Below are positions 15,222 to 22,231 of a DNA stretch of 24,210 nt, piece after piece (within the stretch, counting starts at the first letter, position 1; each line of letters starts with the position of its first letter). The translations under genes were made by a program, and so were the position numbers. Where the stretch lies: IMG/VR virus record IMGVR_UViG_3300044630_006641, positions 1 to 24,210 of that record; one strand, 5' to 3'. The notes below the pieces were generated by a model that was not told where the DNA came from, ran no database searches, and saw nothing but the letters and a program-made list of their open reading frames with translations. The stretch is from a virus.

Positions 15222-15302
15222 ATGATGACACCAAGCACATTCACGCAGCTGACCGAGGCTGGGGAAGAGGTGACCGTTACCTCCCTGGGCTTCGGCGACT
15301 AA
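15222..15302 (+). CDS. Leader-only mini-ORF 1 (26 aa)
   Basis: ATGATG at 15222/15225, then MTPSTFTQLTE followed by only 14 residues (AGEEVTVTSLGFGD) and TAA. The leader is identical in sequence to that of the gene at 15311. A cut after Glu would release the 14-residue peptide. Either a packaged peptide, or the stump of a gene whose cargo was lost. The ending LGFGD recurs at 15710-15725, just before the 15736 gene. Confidence 0.55.
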   Translation: MMTPSTFTQLTEAGEEVTVTSLGFGD

Positions 15303-15342
15303 TTGTTCTCATGACACCAAGCACATTCACGCAGCTGACCGA
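15286..15342 (+). repeat. Leader-cassette direct repeat, copy 1
   Basis: 57 bases from TGGGCTTCGGCGACTAATTG to the leader's LTE codons. It covers the end of one frame (...LGFGD-stop), the spacer TTGTTCTC and the leader of the 15311 gene. Copy 2 at 15711-15767 differs at one base (A/G). Confidence 0.9.
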
Positions 15343-15694
15343 AACGTCAACCGACTGGGTTGGCAACAACGACTCTGGAGACTGGGAAGCAAGCAAAACT
15401 GAAGGCGGGCTTCTACTGCAGTTGGGAAGTGAGGCCGGTGGGCGTGATGTTACCATATACGCCAGAATTTTCAGGGTTGGGCAAACAGCTGGTCATTCGG
15501 ACGCGGTGGGTCGATGGATAAAGGGTGATAGGCCGTTATGGAAAGGTTCCCATGTATGTGACGGCGGTGAGGAGGGAGATGAGGAGTACGATGAGTATCA
15601 GGAAATGTTTGAGCTTTTGAACGATCACTGTTTCGAGGAAGTTTTCGTTAAATTGGGTGGTCGAACGGCCATGCAGCGTTTGCAAAACCGATAA
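15311..15694 (+). CDS. Leader-tagged acidic protein of unknown function
   Basis: 127 aa from ATG 15311. It starts MTPSTFTQLTE, then TSTDWVGNNDSGDWEAS.... After the leader it is strongly acidic, with a central beta-rich half (GGLLLQLGSEAGGRDVTIYARIF) and an Asp/Glu-rich stretch (GGEEGDEEYDEYQEMFELL). No fold is recognised. The leader is part of a DNA repeat, and between its stop and the next gene a remnant MASALGFGD frame is seen. If a head protease cuts after Glu11, the mature protein has 116 residues. Confidence 0.65.
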   Translation: MTPSTFTQLTETSTDWVGNNDSGDWEASKTEGGLLLQLGSEAGGRDVTIYARIFRVGQTAGHSDAVGRWIKGDRPLWKGSHVCDGGEEGDEEYDEYQEMFELLNDHCFEEVFVKLGGRTAMQRLQNR

Positions 15695-15710
15695 CTCATG
15701 GCTTCGGCCT

Positions 15711-15767
15711 TGGGCTTCGGCGACTAATTGTTCTCATGACACCAAGCACATTCACGCGGCTGACCGA
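15711..15767 (+). repeat. Leader-cassette direct repeat, copy 2
   Basis: Matches copy 1 (15286-15342) over 57 bases with one mismatch. It carries the LGFGD-stop end of a short frame, TAATTGTTCTC and the leader of the 15736 gene. Confidence 0.9.
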
Positions 15768-16095
15768 GGCACCAAACGAGGCCGCTGAGGCCGATCGGCC
15801 TGAGGTCGTGATTCACGTATGTAACCCGGACGACCGCTCCCTGTTTCTTGACGTCACAGTTCGGGCACACCTTGCTGCACCAGTTCGCAGCCTCGACGAT
15901 GTGGAGCTCGACCTGAACGGCGATCAGTACTGGGACATCTCCTACGGGTACGCGGGCGGTGGTGACGCTGATGGACGCCTTATCATCACCAACCCGGAAG
16001 GCGACGAAGGACCGTATGATGTGACAGATAAGGTGCTGGCAGCGCTGCAGAAGCCCGGCAAGGTTAGGTTCGGCTTCAGCCCGCAGGGTGAGTAA
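15736..16095 (+). CDS. Leader-tagged beta-rich protein of unknown function
   Basis: 119 aa, MTPSTFTRLTE then APNEAAEADRPEVVIHV. The body has alternating strands (PEVVIHVCNPDDRSLFLDVTV, VELDLNGDQYWDISYGYAGG, GRLIITNPEGDEG) and is acidic. It shares no visible similarity with the 15311 product beyond the leader. Predicted cut after Glu11. No family recognised. Confidence 0.65.
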   Translation: MTPSTFTRLTEAPNEAAEADRPEVVIHVCNPDDRSLFLDVTVRAHLAAPVRSLDDVELDLNGDQYWDISYGYAGGGDADGRLIITNPEGDEGPYDVTDKVLAALQKPGKVRFGFSPQGE

Positions 16096-16103
16096 TTATT
16101 TCC

Positions 16104-16199
16104 ATGACACCAAGCAGACTCACCATACTGACTGAGGCCGTTAACAGCTATGAGGCTCAGGATGACCTATGTGAGCTGGTCTGGCAGCTGTTGAAATAA
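16104..16199 (+). CDS. Leader-only mini-ORF 2 (31 aa)
   Basis: MTPSRLTILTE, then AVNSYEAQDDLCELVWQLLK and TAA one base before the baseplate-gene ATG. Upstream TAATTATTTCC-ATGACACCAAGCA repeats the arrangement of the other leader genes. The remaining 20 residues form an amphipathic acidic helix. Confidence 0.55.
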   Translation: MTPSRLTILTEAVNSYEAQDDLCELVWQLLK

Positions 16200-16200
16200 C

Positions 16201-18597
16201 ATGGCCACACCCGCAATTCAGTACACCGCCCGAGACTTCGCCTCCAATCTGGCGGCACTGCAGGATTACGTTCGAGCAAACTCGCCGGAGAACTGGAATA
16301 GCTTCTTTGCCGGAGACCTCGGTGAAGTGCTGGCTGAGCTCATTGCTTATGACGGGGCGCAGCTGAGCTTCATCGGCGACATGGCCGCGCTGGACTGCTT
16401 CCCCGGCACGCTCAAGCACCGTGAAGCACTCATCCACCTTTGCCACCTGGTCGGTTATCGCCTGCGCCGGTCCAGCACGGTTTCGTTAGCCTGTTACGCC
16501 CGTGCTGCCACCTCCCCGTCGCCGTCTGACCACGGGTACATCATTCCGAAGGGCGTGCAGGCTACCGGACGGGACGGCACCATCTGGGAGGTTGCCTCCG
16601 ACTGCATCATTGCGCCGGGCAACACCACGCCGTTGCGCATCGAACTCCAGTATGGCGACGTCATCGCCCCGCAGCTCCGTGCCGGGCAGACCGTGCAGGT
16701 TGTGGCGCTGGTTAAGCTTACCGTAGGTTCCGCCACGGCCACGCTCTGCCATCCGGACGGCACCCGCCTGAATGAGGCTACCTTCGGTCCGCGCGTATCT
16801 GCTGGCTCCATTCTCCGCATGACACAGGAGGTGCTGACATGGTCATCTACCGTGACAACGTGGGGAGGTGCCCCGCAGCCGCCCCGTGGTGAGTACGCCG
16901 TGATTGAGGCCGGGAAGCTCGCCAGCGACCTGCAGAATTACACGGTGCTGTACCTTGACCGCCCGTGGGATGGTGCCGCAGACTTTGTCGGTCAGTGGGT
17001 GATCGAGAACCGCAACATCATCATGTCGCAGGGTGAATCCCGGCAGGACGTGCTGACGCTGCCCGCTGGCACGAACCGTCCCGGGTATAAGGCTACCACG
17101 AGCTTCTACCCGGTTATTTCTGGAGACGTGGAGCCGTTCATCCCATCCGGCCAGCTTTCCACAGTCAACGGCGTACAGCTTGGGGCCATCGTTACCGTCA
17201 ACGGCGTGGCGTGGCAGGCGGTGGCCAACCTGCTCGCATGTGGTAGTGACCAGCAGGTGTACGAGTTCGACTTCGATGCGCTAGATCGGATGACCGTCAC
17301 ATTCGGCGACGGGCAGTTCGGCGCACTCCTGCCGGAGGGGGCGCAGATTACAATCTCCTACCGGACCGGTGGTGGTGCAGCAGGTAACGTGCTGCAGAAC
17401 GCCATTGATACCACGATCATCGGGCAGGTGGCCAGCCAGACCAGTACGCCGGTCTCCATTTCCATTTCCAACCCGTTCACCGTAGGTAAGGGTGGCAGCG
17501 AGCGGGAGTCCATCACCGAGGCCCGAACCGGCCTGCCCGCATTCGTCCGGGCCAACGACCGCGCCGTTTCGCCCGAGGACTATATCTCACTGGCCTCAGG
17601 GTTTAGTGATCCGGCTGCCGGGCGGATAAGGCTCGCGAAGGGCGTCCTGCACCGGAACGCGGTGCCACACGAGCAGAACATCGTCTGGCTGTACGCCTGG
17701 GTGTCCGGTCCGTCCGGGCAGTTAGCCTCTCCATCGTACGACCTCAAGCAGCGCCTGTTAGACTACATGAACGAGCGCAAGATGATGACTGATGAGGTAG
17801 TCGTGCTTGATGGTACGGTCGCCACCACGCCAGTCCAGCTTCGCATCCGCATGGTTACCGGTTCCTTCCCATCGGACGTCCTTTACCGGGTGCAGAACGC
17901 CATCAATGCAGTCTTCGCCGACCTTCAGCCGGGTGCCACACTGTACATTAGCCGTCTTTATGATGCCTGCATGGAGGTGACCGGGGTGCAGTACTGCGAC
18001 TGGCTCCTGCCGTCCACGGATGCCGTTCCAGCCACGGAGTTCGAGGTGGTTACCAACAGCCTCCAGCTGCCCGTTTACCTGACTATGACGGCCACCGGTC
18101 TGCTGGGAGACAACCACCTAACCGTCTCGGATACATCAAGCGTTGGTCCCGGTACCCGCATCTCAATCTTTCAGTACGGTGTGCAGCCGACCACGGCCAT
18201 TGTTGAATCCGTCACGGCCACGGTCATTACGCTACGCACCCCGTTGCTGGCCATGTACGCTATGACGGCCACGCTGATCATCGGCGACTTCCTGCCCCTA
18301 ATCTGGCAGTACGAGCGTCCGGTTCAGCTGTACGTGACATTCTCGTCCGACCCGGCGGCAGCCGCCGTGGCTACAGCGGGCATTAAGTTCCAGCTCAGCC
18401 GGTGGTTCGCCCAGGCCCTGCGCCCGGAACAGGCGTTGCGTCGGACCGACCTCCTTGCCGTGGTGGCCGGGGTGCCGGATGTGATAACCTGCGATGTGAA
18501 GATCGGGTCATCCACCTCCGTGCTGGAGTCCGTCACGCCCGGTAGTTACGAGCTGGTCACACTCGGTGGACTGGTGGTTAACGGGGTGATTATCTAG
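16201..18597 (+). CDS. Baseplate wedge protein (T4 gp6 / J family)
   Basis: 798 aa. The N-terminus YTARDFASNLAALQDYVRAN and the block FFAGDLGEVLAELIAYDGAQ followed by LSFIGDMAALDCFPGT and GYRLR are characteristic of gp6-type baseplate wedge proteins of contractile tails. gp6 rings hold the wedges together and drive the change of the baseplate on host contact. A central beta-rich section includes FGDGQFGALLPEGAQI, then VSPEDYISLASGF, another typical J/gp6 element. Somewhat longer than T4 gp6 (660 aa). It sits in the middle of the leader-tagged genes. GC looks higher than its small neighbours. Confidence 0.85.
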   Translation: MATPAIQYTARDFASNLAALQDYVRANSPENWNSFFAGDLGEVLAELIAYDGAQLSFIGDMAALDCFPGTLKHREALIHLCHLVGYRLRRSSTVSLACYARAATSPSPSDHGYIIPKGVQATGRDGTIWEVASDCIIAPGNTTPLRIELQYGDVIAPQLRAGQTVQVVALVKLTVGSATATLCHPDGTRLNEATFGPRVSAGSILRMTQEVLTWSSTVTTWGGAPQPPRGEYAVIEAGKLASDLQNYTVLYLDRPWDGAADFVGQWVIENRNIIMSQGESRQDVLTLPAGTNRPGYKATTSFYPVISGDVEPFIPSGQLSTVNGVQLGAIVTVNGVAWQAVANLLACGSDQQVYEFDFDALDRMTVTFGDGQFGALLPEGAQITISYRTGGGAAGNVLQNAIDTTIIGQVASQTSTPVSISISNPFTVGKGGSERESITEARTGLPAFVRANDRAVSPEDYISLASGFSDPAAGRIRLAKGVLHRNAVPHEQNIVWLYAWVSGPSGQLASPSYDLKQRLLDYMNERKMMTDEVVVLDGTVATTPVQLRIRMVTGSFPSDVLYRVQNAINAVFADLQPGATLYISRLYDACMEVTGVQYCDWLLPSTDAVPATEFEVVTNSLQLPVYLTMTATGLLGDNHLTVSDTSSVGPGTRISIFQYGVQPTTAIVESVTATVITLRTPLLAMYAMTATLIIGDFLPLIWQYERPVQLYVTFSSDPAAAAVATAGIKFQLSRWFAQALRPEQALRRTDLLAVVAGVPDVITCDVKIGSSTSVLESVTPGSYELVTLGGLVVNGVII

Positions 18598-18639
18598 CAT
18601 GGGTGACATCATCCGCATCGACCTTGCCATATGATCGCA

Positions 18640-18693
18640 ATGACTCCACGCCGGTTTATGTCTCTGATTGAGTCTGAGTTACGCTGTATATGA
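18640..18693 (+). CDS. Leader-only mini-ORF 3 (17 aa)
   Basis: MTPRRFMSLIESELRCI, then TGA, with an in-frame ATG 9 bases upstream. The leader pattern M-T-P-x-x-F-x-x-L-I-E is complete, but the frame closes six residues after it. Probably a gene broken soon after its leader. Its end overlaps ATG 18690 (ATGA). Confidence 0.45.
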   Translation: MTPRRFMSLIESELRCI

Positions 18694-18905
18694 GACCGAT
18701 GCGTTATCAGCAGCGCAATGGAGTATGCAACGATGCATGGTGGCGGTTTAAACCCGCACAGTGCGGCTGGAATTTTTATCGAGACAACCGACCAGACGTT
18801 CAGCATGGTCCCGATGGGGTAACTAAGGCAGCCCGAATTTTACCATTGTTGCGGCAGTCTAACCTAATTGTGGACACACCATTTCAGCAAAACTGGACAT
18901 CATGA
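18690..18905 (+). CDS. Doubtful 71-aa ORF
   Basis: MRPMRYQQRNGVCNDAWWRF..., Trp/Arg/Gln-rich, with no recognisable fold and no full leader although it begins MRP. It overlaps its neighbours as ATGA at both ends (18690 and 18902). It may be a real small gene, or the frameshifted body of the broken leader gene at 18640. Confidence 0.35.
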   Translation: MRPMRYQQRNGVCNDAWWRFKPAQCGWNFYRDNRPDVQHGPDGVTKAARILPLLRQSNLIVDTPFQQNWTS

Positions 18906-18943
18906 AGTTTGACGCCAAGCGATTGTTTCCTCATGATGCCCAC

Positions 18944-19390
18944 ATGAGGCCACTCGCATTTACTCAGCTGACGGAAACCGAATTCGTCACACATGGGAAC
19001 TATCGGATTCCGCGCCCGGTTCCAGTGGAGGCTGTGGTTGTTGACGGCGAGCGCCTGCAACCTGGCATTGCGCGAGGTGTTTCCACAATGTGGGTGCTGC
19101 GCAATGTGATGCCCACGGATGATCCGACATGGCCTGCCGTGTTCAACTACGTCGAGAGAAACCATTATGCGTCTGATCCGCAGTTCTGGAAGCGGTTTTT
19201 GGACTCGTGCAGCAAGAAGATCAAAACTCCCGTAAAGCTGCACATGGACCGACACGGCAGGCTGCTCTGTATCGACGGCCACCACCGGGTATGGGCTGCC
19301 GTGAAGCTTAGTCTTACAAGCCTGCCGGTTGTTTTCACCGAGCGATTGAAGCATCCACACCCGTCAGAGGACGGTGAGTTTGGCGTTTAG
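18944..19390 (+). CDS. Leader-tagged ParB-like domain protein
   Basis: 148 aa from ATG 18944, chosen because it places MRPLAFTQLTE at the N-terminus as in the sister genes. An in-frame ATG at 18902, which overlaps the previous stop, would add 14 residues. The C-terminal half has PVKLHMDRHGRLLCIDGHHR (His-rich turn at 111-115) and VWAAVKLSLTSLPVVF, the ParB/sulfiredoxin-fold pattern g..iDGhHR..A....g...ipv. This fold includes nucleotide-binding partition proteins, nucleases and phosphotransferases. The N-terminal half is unassigned. If packaged in the head, it could act on host DNA or nucleotides at once after ejection (inference). Confidence 0.55.
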   Translation: MRPLAFTQLTETEFVTHGNYRIPRPVPVEAVVVDGERLQPGIARGVSTMWVLRNVMPTDDPTWPAVFNYVERNHYASDPQFWKRFLDSCSKKIKTPVKLHMDRHGRLLCIDGHHRVWAAVKLSLTSLPVVFTERLKHPHPSEDGEFGV

Positions 19391-19392
19391 CT

Positions 19393-19851
19393 ATGAGACC
19401 AGTACAATTCATAAACCTAATCGAGCGCGGTGTTAAGCTGTATCACTCGTCCGGAGAGGTGTTCCCGAACGGCAAGCCGGAGTTTGATGCCTTTTATGGC
19501 GGCGAACAGTTCATCAAAGACTTTCCCAACGAGTTCGGTCAGCACCTTTACCAGATCACCCTTCCGGCCAGCGCTCGCGTACTGGACCTGAACGCCGGTT
19601 CGCCGGAGGCACGGCAGTTCAAGGCTGAGATGGCTCAGATAACGTGGCCGGATGATACGGAATACGCCGAGATGTTGCTGGCTGGAGACCCCGAGGCCGA
19701 GACCGACTTCTACGAAACGTGGACCGACAAGCACACGACCCTGCGCGTGATGCAGAAGCACCCGGAGTACGCCGCCGTACGGTATCAGGATGAGTACGTG
19801 GTGCCAGCGTCAACCACCAGCAAGCTGAAGGGGAAGAAGCTGCGGGGCTAG
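19393..19851 (+). CDS. Leader-tagged ADP-ribosyltransferase-like protein
   Basis: 152 aa, starting MRPVQFINLIE two bases after the previous stop. After the leader, VKLYHSSGEVF (His18), a loop, then HLYQITLPASARVLDLNAG resembles the opening strands of ADP-ribosyltransferase-like folds (lyHgt..., later vyev.lp..klld). Near the end, AAVRYQDEYVVPAS would supply the glutamate strand (Glu134). This is a weak, pattern-level match; the residues of the second motif are unclear. For comparison, T4 packages the ADP-ribosyltransferase Alt in its head. The gene converges on the helicase gene with only 14 bases between stops. Confidence 0.45.
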   Translation: MRPVQFINLIERGVKLYHSSGEVFPNGKPEFDAFYGGEQFIKDFPNEFGQHLYQITLPASARVLDLNAGSPEARQFKAEMAQITWPDDTEYAEMLLAGDPEAETDFYETWTDKHTTLRVMQKHPEYAAVRYQDEYVVPASTTSKLKGKKLRG

Positions 19852-19865
19852 GCGATCACTTGCGT

Positions 19866-22094
19866 TTAACGTGCTGCGCGACCCATGGCAAGGAAGGCTG
19901 GCCACCCCGACCATTCCGGATATTTGGACGGCTCGCTCGGCAGGCGTGGGTCCTTGCGATAGCTGGCCTTATACTCTGTGCAAGAGGTAATTCCGGCGGC
20001 AATGGTGGCGGATGCTGCCTCGACGATAGACGCGTACTTTGTAGGACGTTCAAGGAAAGCATCCCATCCTGGCCAGTCTGCGTAGTACCGTTCCGGGTCG
20101 CTCGGCAGGCGATTGTCGCTTTTAAATGCCTTGTTAGTATACTGCACGGAAGACTTAAGACGACAGGCAACAGCCGCTTTGGATGCCTCCTGCCATGTTT
20201 CATACTTTGGCTGCTTTTGCCCCTTCCCAAGGAAGGTCTCCCAGCCCGGCCAATCCGCATAAAAAGCAGTTGGCACAGCTGGAAGACGCAGGTCCTTGCG
20301 ATGCATGGCGCAGTTGTTGCCGGTGCCTTTTATATACGCCGTAGATGAACAAATCCCAAGTGCAACAGCCGCTTTGGATGCCTCCTGCCATGTTTTGTAC
20401 TTTGTAGGACGTTCAAGGAAAGCATCCCATCCTGGCCATCCTCCATGCGCGTAGTGTGTCGGCGGGGACTGCGGCAACCGGCAATCCGAAAGATATACCT
20501 GTCGGTAATGCGGACCGTTCGTAACGCCAAGTGCAACAGCCGCTTTGGATGCCTCCTGCCATGTTTCATACTTTGTTATACGTGCCGTCCGCCCAAGGAA
20601 GGCATCCCAGCCCGGCCAATTCACATAAAAAGTAACCGGCTCGCTCGGCAGGCGAGAAACCATGTGGCGCTTTGTCTTATAAGTCGTGGCAGACTCAATG
20701 CCGAGGGAGATAGCGGCAGCTGATGCCTCAGCCAAGGTGTACAACAGCGAACCATCCAGTTTGGCTGTAATGTGCCTTGCTGCTTTTACAATAACCTGCC
20801 GCAGAATACCACTTTCCACTGTGAGTCCCTGCGCGTTGTTCACGTTGCCGACCGCAACTCCCGCGTTATCGTCTGCTTGCGCATGTGCATGCATGCGCAT
20901 GGTTTGCGCAAGCGATGTATCCGCCTCGCACAGCGCTTGAAGCGTCGTGCCAACATGTCGATACGCCGACCGTGACAATTCGCCACCACGGGTGAGGGCC
21001 GGAATGACGATGTGCCCATACTTCTTGAGCGGATTGGCTCGGTCCACTCGGACGACGCGGCCACTGGCTTGGATGATGGTTCGCACCGATCCAACCGCTG
21101 ACATGAAGCAGATGGCGTCCATGCTTGGGAAGTCGATGCCCTCGTTCAGGCACTCGGCATACGTGACGATGATGGATTCGCTCGTTTGCACCAACCCGAT
21201 GATGCGAGCACGCTCGGTGGCCGGAGTGTCGCCTGTGATGGTATAGGCGTTGTACCCGGCAATAAGCAGGGTGCGGCGGAATTCGTCGGCCTCGGCGATG
21301 GTGGCGTGCTTACTGAGCAGTTTCTTGCACCCGGTCGCCTTGACGAACCTGGACAGCACGGTGATGAAGGCCCGCATTTTGGAATCCATGGAAAGTCTGC
21401 CCACTTCCACATCAACAGGGGACTCACCCACGAACACGTGAAACGGCAGGACGATGCCCGCATTCACAGCCTCGCGGAACGGCATGTCGTACACCCGCTT
21501 GCCGAACACCACTTCGTTATCCATGGAAAACCCTTGTTCTTCCTCATCAAATGCAACATGGTGCGGCGTGGCCGTCATGAACAGGCGCTTGCGGATGCTG
21601 ATGTCGTCGGTCAGCAAACGCCCAGCCACCTTGTCTGCCGACCCAGCCACGTGATGCGCCTCATCGAGCAGAGCCATATCGACCGTGTGACCGACCATCC
21701 CGGCAATCAGGGCTGGTACGCTGGCGTAGGTGGAGAATACGATCTTAGTGCCATGTTCGCGCAGGCACGTCTGGAGCACCCTCGGATCGGTTGTGTGCGA
21801 CACGGGTAGCTCCTCCTCCGAAACGTCATCCGGCTGTACGTTGCGACTGCACATCGCGATCCACCGGTCGAACTGCAACCCGTTGGCCTGGTACGTCTGA
21901 ATCAGCTGGCTGAGTAGCCCGATGGTGGGAGCGCATACCAGGACGACCTGCGCCTCCTGCTGCTGGATAGCCCACATGCCGACGAGGCTCTTGCCCCACC
22001 CCGTGCTGGCGGTCACCAAGGCCCGGTCGTGCGTTTTGAAGTGGCTGGCAATGGCGGCAAGGGCGACGCCTTGGGTATCGGGACGAGGTTGCAT
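19866..22094 (-). CDS. SF2 DEAH-box helicase with five C-terminal phage-integrase-type repeats
   Basis: 742 aa from ATG 22094, 7 bases after the -10 element; an upstream in-frame start (22235) would run through the promoter. Motif I TASTGWGKS (28-36), motif II LLDEAHH (DEAH 144-147), motif III FMTATPHH (TAT 174-176) and motif VI QASGRVVR (342-349) define a superfamily 2 ATPase related to type III restriction/UvsW-like helicases. About 445-742 hold five repeats of about 58 residues: an EASKAAVALGI helix, a variable stretch, a DxRLPSxP turn and WPGWDAFL. This resembles the integrase repeat unit (INT_rpt, PF14882) found next to phage integrases and helicases. Probable role in replication, recombination or defence evasion. 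Confidence 0.8.
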   Translation of the reverse strand: MQPRPDTQGVALAAIASHFKTHDRALVTASTGWGKSLVGMWAIQQQEAQVVLVCAPTIGLLSQLIQTYQANGLQFDRWIAMCSRNVQPDDVSEEELPVSHTTDPRVLQTCLREHGTKIVFSTYASVPALIAGMVGHTVDMALLDEAHHVAGSADKVAGRLLTDDISIRKRLFMTATPHHVAFDEEEQGFSMDNEVVFGKRVYDMPFREAVNAGIVLPFHVFVGESPVDVEVGRLSMDSKMRAFITVLSRFVKATGCKKLLSKHATIAEADEFRRTLLIAGYNAYTITGDTPATERARIIGLVQTSESIIVTYAECLNEGIDFPSMDAICFMSAVGSVRTIIQASGRVVRVDRANPLKKYGHIVIPALTRGGELSRSAYRHVGTTLQALCEADTSLAQTMRMHAHAQADDNAGVAVGNVNNAQGLTVESGILRQVIVKAARHITAKLDGSLLYTLAEASAAAISLGIESATTYKTKRHMVSRLPSEPVTFYVNWPGWDAFLGRTARITKYETWQEASKAAVALGVTNGPHYRQVYLSDCRLPQSPPTHYAHGGWPGWDAFLERPTKYKTWQEASKAAVALGICSSTAYIKGTGNNCAMHRKDLRLPAVPTAFYADWPGWETFLGKGQKQPKYETWQEASKAAVACRLKSSVQYTNKAFKSDNRLPSDPERYYADWPGWDAFLERPTKYASIVEAASATIAAGITSCTEYKASYRKDPRLPSEPSKYPEWSGWPAFLAMGRAAR
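20168..20575 (-). repeat. Near-identical DNA repeats inside the helicase gene
   Basis: A stretch of over 40 bases starting CAACAGCCGCTTTGGATGCC occurs at 20168, 20363 and 20534, almost unchanged, and encodes TWQEASKAAVA on the other strand. AGGACGTTCAAGGAAAGCAT also recurs (about 20042 and 20408). Identity at DNA level means recent duplication or gene conversion of repeat units. Confidence 0.85.
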
Positions 22095-22101
22095 GACGCG
22101 C

Positions 22102-22130
22102 AAAATAGCAGAAGAACGAACGCTTGTCAA
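22102..22130 (-). promoter_or_regulatory. Promoter of the shared-spacer class, for the helicase
   Basis: On the minus strand TTGACA (22130-22125), a 17-base spacer containing GCGTTCGTTCTTCTGC, and TATTTT (22107-22102). The helicase ATG is at 22094, so the mRNA should be leaderless or nearly so. Confidence 0.75.
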
Positions 22131-22166
22131 GTGGTCTTCGGCGGTACGGTGTGAAACTTCGCCCGG
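22109..22166 (-). repeat. Duplicated gene-end plus promoter, copy next to helicase
   Basis: 58 bases matching 22551-22608 with three mismatches. It spans the -35, the spacer and about 36 bases of upstream coding-type sequence. Confidence 0.9.
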
Positions 22167-22231
22167 ACGGCACTCCGTATGTTGCGGGCGGCGTGTTCCA
22201 GCCATTGTGCGCATGTCCATGACTGGTGATT
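22127..22231 (-). pseudogene. 3' remnant of a second copy of the 305-aa gene
   Basis: The frame directly after the stop of the 86-aa gene reads 34 codons ending VRAKFHTVPPKTT-stop. The 305-aa protein ends RRAKFRTVPPKTT at the matching place. There is no start codon, and the stop lies inside the -35 TTGACA. It looks like the tail of a duplicated gene that was kept because it carries the promoter, or the C-terminus reached by readthrough. Confidence 0.6.

Noticed and set aside
18599-18634. 11-aa ORF MGDIIRIDLAI after the baseplate gene
   Set aside because: Too short, no coupling to the next gene and no leader; kept only as part of the degraded stretch.
19852-19865. Terminator between the convergent tagged gene and the helicase gene
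   Set aside because: Only 14 bases lie between the stops and no hairpin with a T-run is seen.
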